Below the pieces are notes generated by a model, which ran no database searches, was not told the DNA's origin, and worked only from the letters and a program-made list of their open reading frames with translations. Shown piece by piece: positions 14,868 to 16,902 of a stretch of DNA of 16,902 bases (position 1 is the stretch's first letter; every line of letters begins with the position of its first letter). Origin of the DNA: DASVLX01 sp035552275 (GTDB lineage Bacteria > Actinomycetota > Actinomycetes > Mycobacteriales > Pseudonocardiaceae); assembly GCA_035552275.1 (NCBI GenBank), contig DASZLR010000273.1:1-16902 (forward strand). The letters are read 5' to 3'. Made by a program: the position numbers and the translations under genes.

Positions 14868-15271
14868 TCGATGCAGGTCGAGTGCGCGGCCAGGAACGGA
14901 CGCAGCTCAAGCCACTCGTGGATCGGCTTCCCGCCGGCACCAGGCGCCCCGGACAGCTCGCCGGCCAGCTCAAGCGCCCGCTGGTAGGTCTCGACGTCGA
15001 TCACCATCCAGCCGGCGATCACGTCCTTGGTCTCCGCGAACGGGCCGTCGGTGACCGGCGGCCGCCCCTCGCCGTCGTGGCGGACGAACGTGCCCTCCGG
15101 GGAGAGTGCCTGACTGTCGACGAACTCGCCGGTGTCTTCGAGTCGAGCGGCGAAATCCCGCATGTACTGCACGTGAGCCGAAATCTCCTCGGGCGTCCAC
15201 TGGTCCATCGGCACGTCGTTGACCGATGCCGGCGCGCCCCGGTAGTGCTTGAGCAGCAGGTACTTGGCCAT
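14864..15271 (-). CDS. YCII-domain protein with DGPF motif
   Basis: 135 residues beginning MAKYLLLKHYRG, with VTDGPFAETKDVIAGW at 73-88 containing the namesake DGPF (75-78), followed by the usual DVETYQRALELA helix. DGPF/YCII proteins are the standard genetic partner of ECF42 sigma factors; they are ferredoxin-like dimers of uncertain biochemical role. The ATG at 15269-15271 is chosen because AAGGAG lies 6 nt upstream; the ATG directly before it (15272-15274) would leave only 3 nt. The frame continues further upstream but across a probable promoter. Likely cotranscribed with the sigma gene from the promoter at 15323-15349 and possibly autoregulated by that sigma factor. Confidence 0.92.
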   Translation of the reverse strand: MAKYLLLKHYRGAPASVNDVPMDQWTPEEISAHVQYMRDFAARLEDTGEFVDSQALSPEGTFVRHDGEGRPPVTDGPFAETKDVIAGWMVIDVETYQRALELAGELSGAPGAGGKPIHEWLELRPFLAAHSTCIE

Positions 15272-15322
15272 CATGTTCTCCTTGGTGCGGTACGGCCCAT
15301 TGTGACCGTGTTCATTCCGGGG

Positions 15323-15349
15323 GACGAAGCCACGCCCGGGTTCTCGACA
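15323..15349 (-). promoter_or_regulatory. Candidate ECF42-dependent promoter of the YCII-sigma operon
   Basis: On the minus strand TGTCGA (15344-15349) is followed by 17 bp and CGTC (15323-15326). As I recall, ECF42 promoters carry TGTCGA at -35 and a CG(A/T)C-type -10 element, so this fits an autoregulatory promoter. The transcript leader would be about 45 nt. A second TGTCGAGAA copy lies upstream at 15400-15408 but has no CGTC at the right distance. Confidence 0.6.
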
Positions 15350-15378
15350 TCCCACGGCGACATTTCCTGCCGTCCTCA

Positions 15379-15396
15379 GGGCGCGAGCTAGCGCCC
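15379..15396. repeat. Small inverted repeat upstream of the YCII promoter
   Basis: GGGCGC (15379-15384) and GCGCCC (15391-15396) form perfect 6-bp arms around GAGCTA. It lies between the two TGTCGA copies. No function can be assigned. Confidence 0.35.
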
Positions 15397-15462
15397 ACAT
15401 TCTCGACACCCGGAGTCGACGTACTGCGACGGTTTCGGACGCCGCTCCGATCCCTGACCCTT

Positions 15463-15538
15463 CTAACTACCGATAATGTTCACTTATCGACAGTTAGAGT
15501 TACGTGTTAAGTAGCGTTCGCTAACGTGTGAAACGTTA
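15463..15538. repeat. AT-rich cluster of inverted repeats before the coiled-coil gene
   Basis: Three dyads follow one another in DNA that is about 61% A+T (15461-15540), against roughly 30% around it. First, 15463-15497: arms CTAACTACCGATAA and TTATCGACAGTTAG match at 12 of 14 positions around a 7-nt loop. Second, 15506-15525: GTT, AGCG, TT, CGCT, AAC with a 4-nt bulge. Third, 15522-15538: TAACGT-GTGAA-ACGTTA, perfect 6-bp arms. GTTA/TAAC recurs in all three. It lies just upstream of the promoter of the coiled-coil gene and in the divergent gap with the YCII gene, so it could be an operator or a partition-like binding site. Confidence 0.6.
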
Positions 15539-15540
15539 TG

Positions 15541-15558
15541 TGCTACGATATTGCGGTG
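15541..15558 (+). promoter_or_regulatory. Extended -10 and leaderless GTG start of the coiled-coil gene
   Basis: TG-C-TACGAT (15541-15549) is an extended -10 box. The GTG at 15556-15558 follows after 6 nt, the same spacing as at the TetR gene at 670. There is no Shine-Dalgarno sequence. This decides for GTG 15556 over the ATG at 15538, which lies upstream of the -10 box and would not be on such a transcript. Confidence 0.5.
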
Positions 15559-16740
15559 ACCAACGATGAACCAGCCGGCATCTGCGTTTTCCCTGGTTGT
15601 GCCCGTCCGGTGCTGCGGAGTGGCGGCCCCGGACGCCCCGCCGAGTACTGCGACCTGCCGGACCACACCCGGTGGCGAGCGTGGCGGGAACGCCAACGAA
15701 TCAAGGAAAACCAGGAGAATGACGCCGTCACCGTGACGAAACAGGTCGAGGGTTCGGCTACCGCGCCGGCCGCGTCCGCATCGGCCGCCAGGGTCCGGGC
15801 GGGGGAGTTGGTCCAGCGGCTACAGCTGCTGACCGGCGAGCTGACCCGGTCACTGGCCACCGTCACCGCCGAACTGTCCACCATGACCGATCCGGCGATC
15901 GTCGGCGCCGAGCTCGACGCGGTTCGCGCCGAAGCGGATCGGCAGGTCGCGCAGGCTCGCGCCGAACTGGCCAAGACCGAGCAGCGCCGCCGGGAAGCCG
16001 ACCGCGCCCGCCGCGCCGCCGAGCAAGCCGCGCAGGACGCCATCGCCGCCACCGAAGCGGCCGAGCGATCTGAGGTCGACGCCCGGGAGCGGGAGCAGCG
16101 GGCCCGCGCCGACGCCGAGCGGACCCGGCACCAGGCCGACGCCGAGATCGCCGCGATCCGCGCCGACGCCGAGGACACCGTGGCCGCTGCCGGCCGCGAA
16201 GCCGATCAACTGGTCGACCAGGCGCGGGCGCACGCCAGCGCCGAGATCACCGCCGCGCGGGAGGACGCCGCGACCCGGATCGTCGCCGCCGACCAGGCCC
16301 GCGAGGACGCCAGCGGCCGCGCCAAGGCAGCGGAGCTGGCCGCCGAACGAGCCGAGCAGTCGGCCCGGTACGCCCAGACCGAGGCGCAGGGGCTGCGCGC
16401 CGAGTTGTCCGCCGCCGGCAAGGAGACCGCCGAGATCCGACGCACCGCCGACCAGCAGTTCGCCGAGCAGGCGGACCGGTTCCAGCGTGAGCTGGCCGCC
16501 GCGCGGGACGATGCCGACCGGCGTGCCACCGAACGGATCGACGCTGCTCGACGCGACGCGGACCAACGCGCCACCGAACGTGTTGCCGCGGCTGAGGAAA
16601 CCAAGACACAACTACTGGCCCGCGCCCAGCGCGCCGAAGCTCAACTGGACGCCCTGGTGGCCCGCTTGCCCGATCTCACCGCACCCGCGACCAGCGCGAA
16701 GGAAGGCGCCAGGTCGACGGCTCGCGCAACGCCGCAGTGA
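15556..16740 (+). CDS. Long coiled-coil protein with N-terminal Cys/His cluster, KfrA-like in form
   Basis: 394 residues from the preferred GTG. Residues about 8-40 hold a C-x4-C-x16-C-x4-H pattern (CVFPGC, then GRPAEYCDLPDH) followed by a basic run (RWRAWRERQRIK), which looks like a small zinc-binding, possibly DNA-binding, module. From about residue 75 to 370 the protein is almost only Ala, Glu, Arg, Asp and Gln in heptad-like order, a very long coiled coil with no membrane segment and no Walker motifs. The end is a short disordered tail. Internal repeats such as DADRRATER/DADQRATER occur. The build, a DNA-binding head with a long alanine-rich rod, recalls plasmid KfrA proteins, which bind repeats in their own promoter; no sequence homology to KfrA is claimed. 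The inverted-repeat block sits immediately upstream. Confidence 0.75.
   Translation: MTNDEPAGICVFPGCARPVLRSGGPGRPAEYCDLPDHTRWRAWRERQRIKENQENDAVTVTKQVEGSATAPAASASAARVRAGELVQRLQLLTGELTRSLATVTAELSTMTDPAIVGAELDAVRAEADRQVAQARAELAKTEQRRREADRARRAAEQAAQDAIAATEAAERSEVDAREREQRARADAERTRHQADAEIAAIRADAEDTVAAAGREADQLVDQARAHASAEITAAREDAATRIVAADQAREDASGRAKAAELAAERAEQSARYAQTEAQGLRAELSAAGKETAEIRRTADQQFAEQADRFQRELAAARDDADRRATERIDAARRDADQRATERVAAAEETKTQLLARAQRAEAQLDALVARLPDLTAPATSAKEGARSTARATPQ
16510..16580 (+). repeat. Coding direct repeat in the coiled-coil gene
   Basis: Two 26-bp units (16510-16535 and 16555-16580) encode DADRRATER and DADQRATER, spaced 45 bp or 15 residues apart. They differ at a few mostly third positions, which points to an old in-frame duplication kept under selection for the coiled coil. 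Confidence 0.5.
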
Positions 16741-16774
16741 TCCGATTGGGCCGATGTCGCCACGCCGCGATCAC

Positions 16775-16800
16775 GTCACCGGCCCGAATCCGCCGGTGAC
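16775..16800. terminator. Hairpin terminator after the coiled-coil gene
   Basis: GTCACCGG (16775-16782) and CCGGTGAC (16793-16800) form a perfect 8-bp stem with a 10-nt loop, 35 bp past the stop codon. There is no T tract. The rest of the window to 16902 shows no gene I can support. Confidence 0.5.
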
Positions 16801-16902
16801 CACGCTGACCAGCGCGACGAATATGCGCCGTCGGCGGGCAGCGGCACTGGGGCGCCGGTCACGATGGTGCCGCGGCCAGCACAGCGCGCGACAGCGGCAC
16901 GT

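Noticed and set aside
15272..15409. Longer N-terminus for the YCII protein
   Set aside because: The extension would run through the candidate promoter and has no similarity to the family, which begins MAKYLLL-like; the ribosome site fits 15271.
15556..16740. SMC-like or chromosome-segregation ATPase
   Set aside because: Only the coiled coil is shared; there are no Walker A, Walker B or hinge features.
16741..16902. Partial gene at the right edge on either strand
   Set aside because: Short open frames exist on both strands, but none has a recognisable motif, start or ribosome site; only the hairpin at 16775-16800 is supported.

Overview
This is high-GC DNA (clearly above 65% by eye) with many GTG starts, GTGA stop/start overlaps, probable leaderless promoters and actinobacterial gene families (an ECF sigma factor paired with a DGPF/YCII protein, an AraC-VOC pair, several TetR and DHA2 genes). 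It is best read as chromosome from a filamentous actinomycete. The style would suit Pseudonocardiaceae, but that family assignment is only a guess. No tRNA, rRNA, CRISPR array or insertion sequence is visible.

Layout, left to right. (1) 44-670, minus: a TetR regulator with a very clear leaderless promoter and a palindrome over its start codon. Next to it (about 744-940, plus) lies the frameshifted tail of a flavin monooxygenase gene. (2) 964-2895: an erythromycin-esterase-family hydrolase, divergent from an ArsR-type winged-helix regulator, with a perfect 18-bp palindrome between them. An SRPBCC/START-fold gene follows the regulator. (3) 3438-8432, minus: a tight run of ABC ATPase, ABC-2 permease, histidine kinase, NarL-type response regulator and finally a complete tyrosine recombinase that starts 3 bp after the response-regulator stop. 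(4) 8547-9478, plus: a short AraC regulator followed by a VOC/glyoxalase-fold protein. (5) 9507-13587: a TetR regulator and a TetX-like FAD monooxygenase on minus, divergent from a DHA2 efflux pump and an SDR on plus, sharing a promoter with a 19-bp operator-like dyad. (6) 13713-15271, minus: a DGPF/YCII protein translationally coupled to an ECF42-type sigma factor with a C-terminal extension. (7) 15556-16740, plus: a long Ala/Glu/Arg coiled-coil protein with an N-terminal Cys/His cluster, preceded by an AT-rich block of nested inverted repeats.

Taken together this is a row of small sense-and-respond units: ligand-sensing repressors or a two-component system placed next to drug-modifying or drug-exporting enzymes. 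The least ordinary parts are the recombinase placed as the last gene of an ABC-two-component operon, and the coiled-coil gene whose upstream repeat block resembles a self-binding or centromere-like site. Both are inferences from arrangement, not demonstrated functions.
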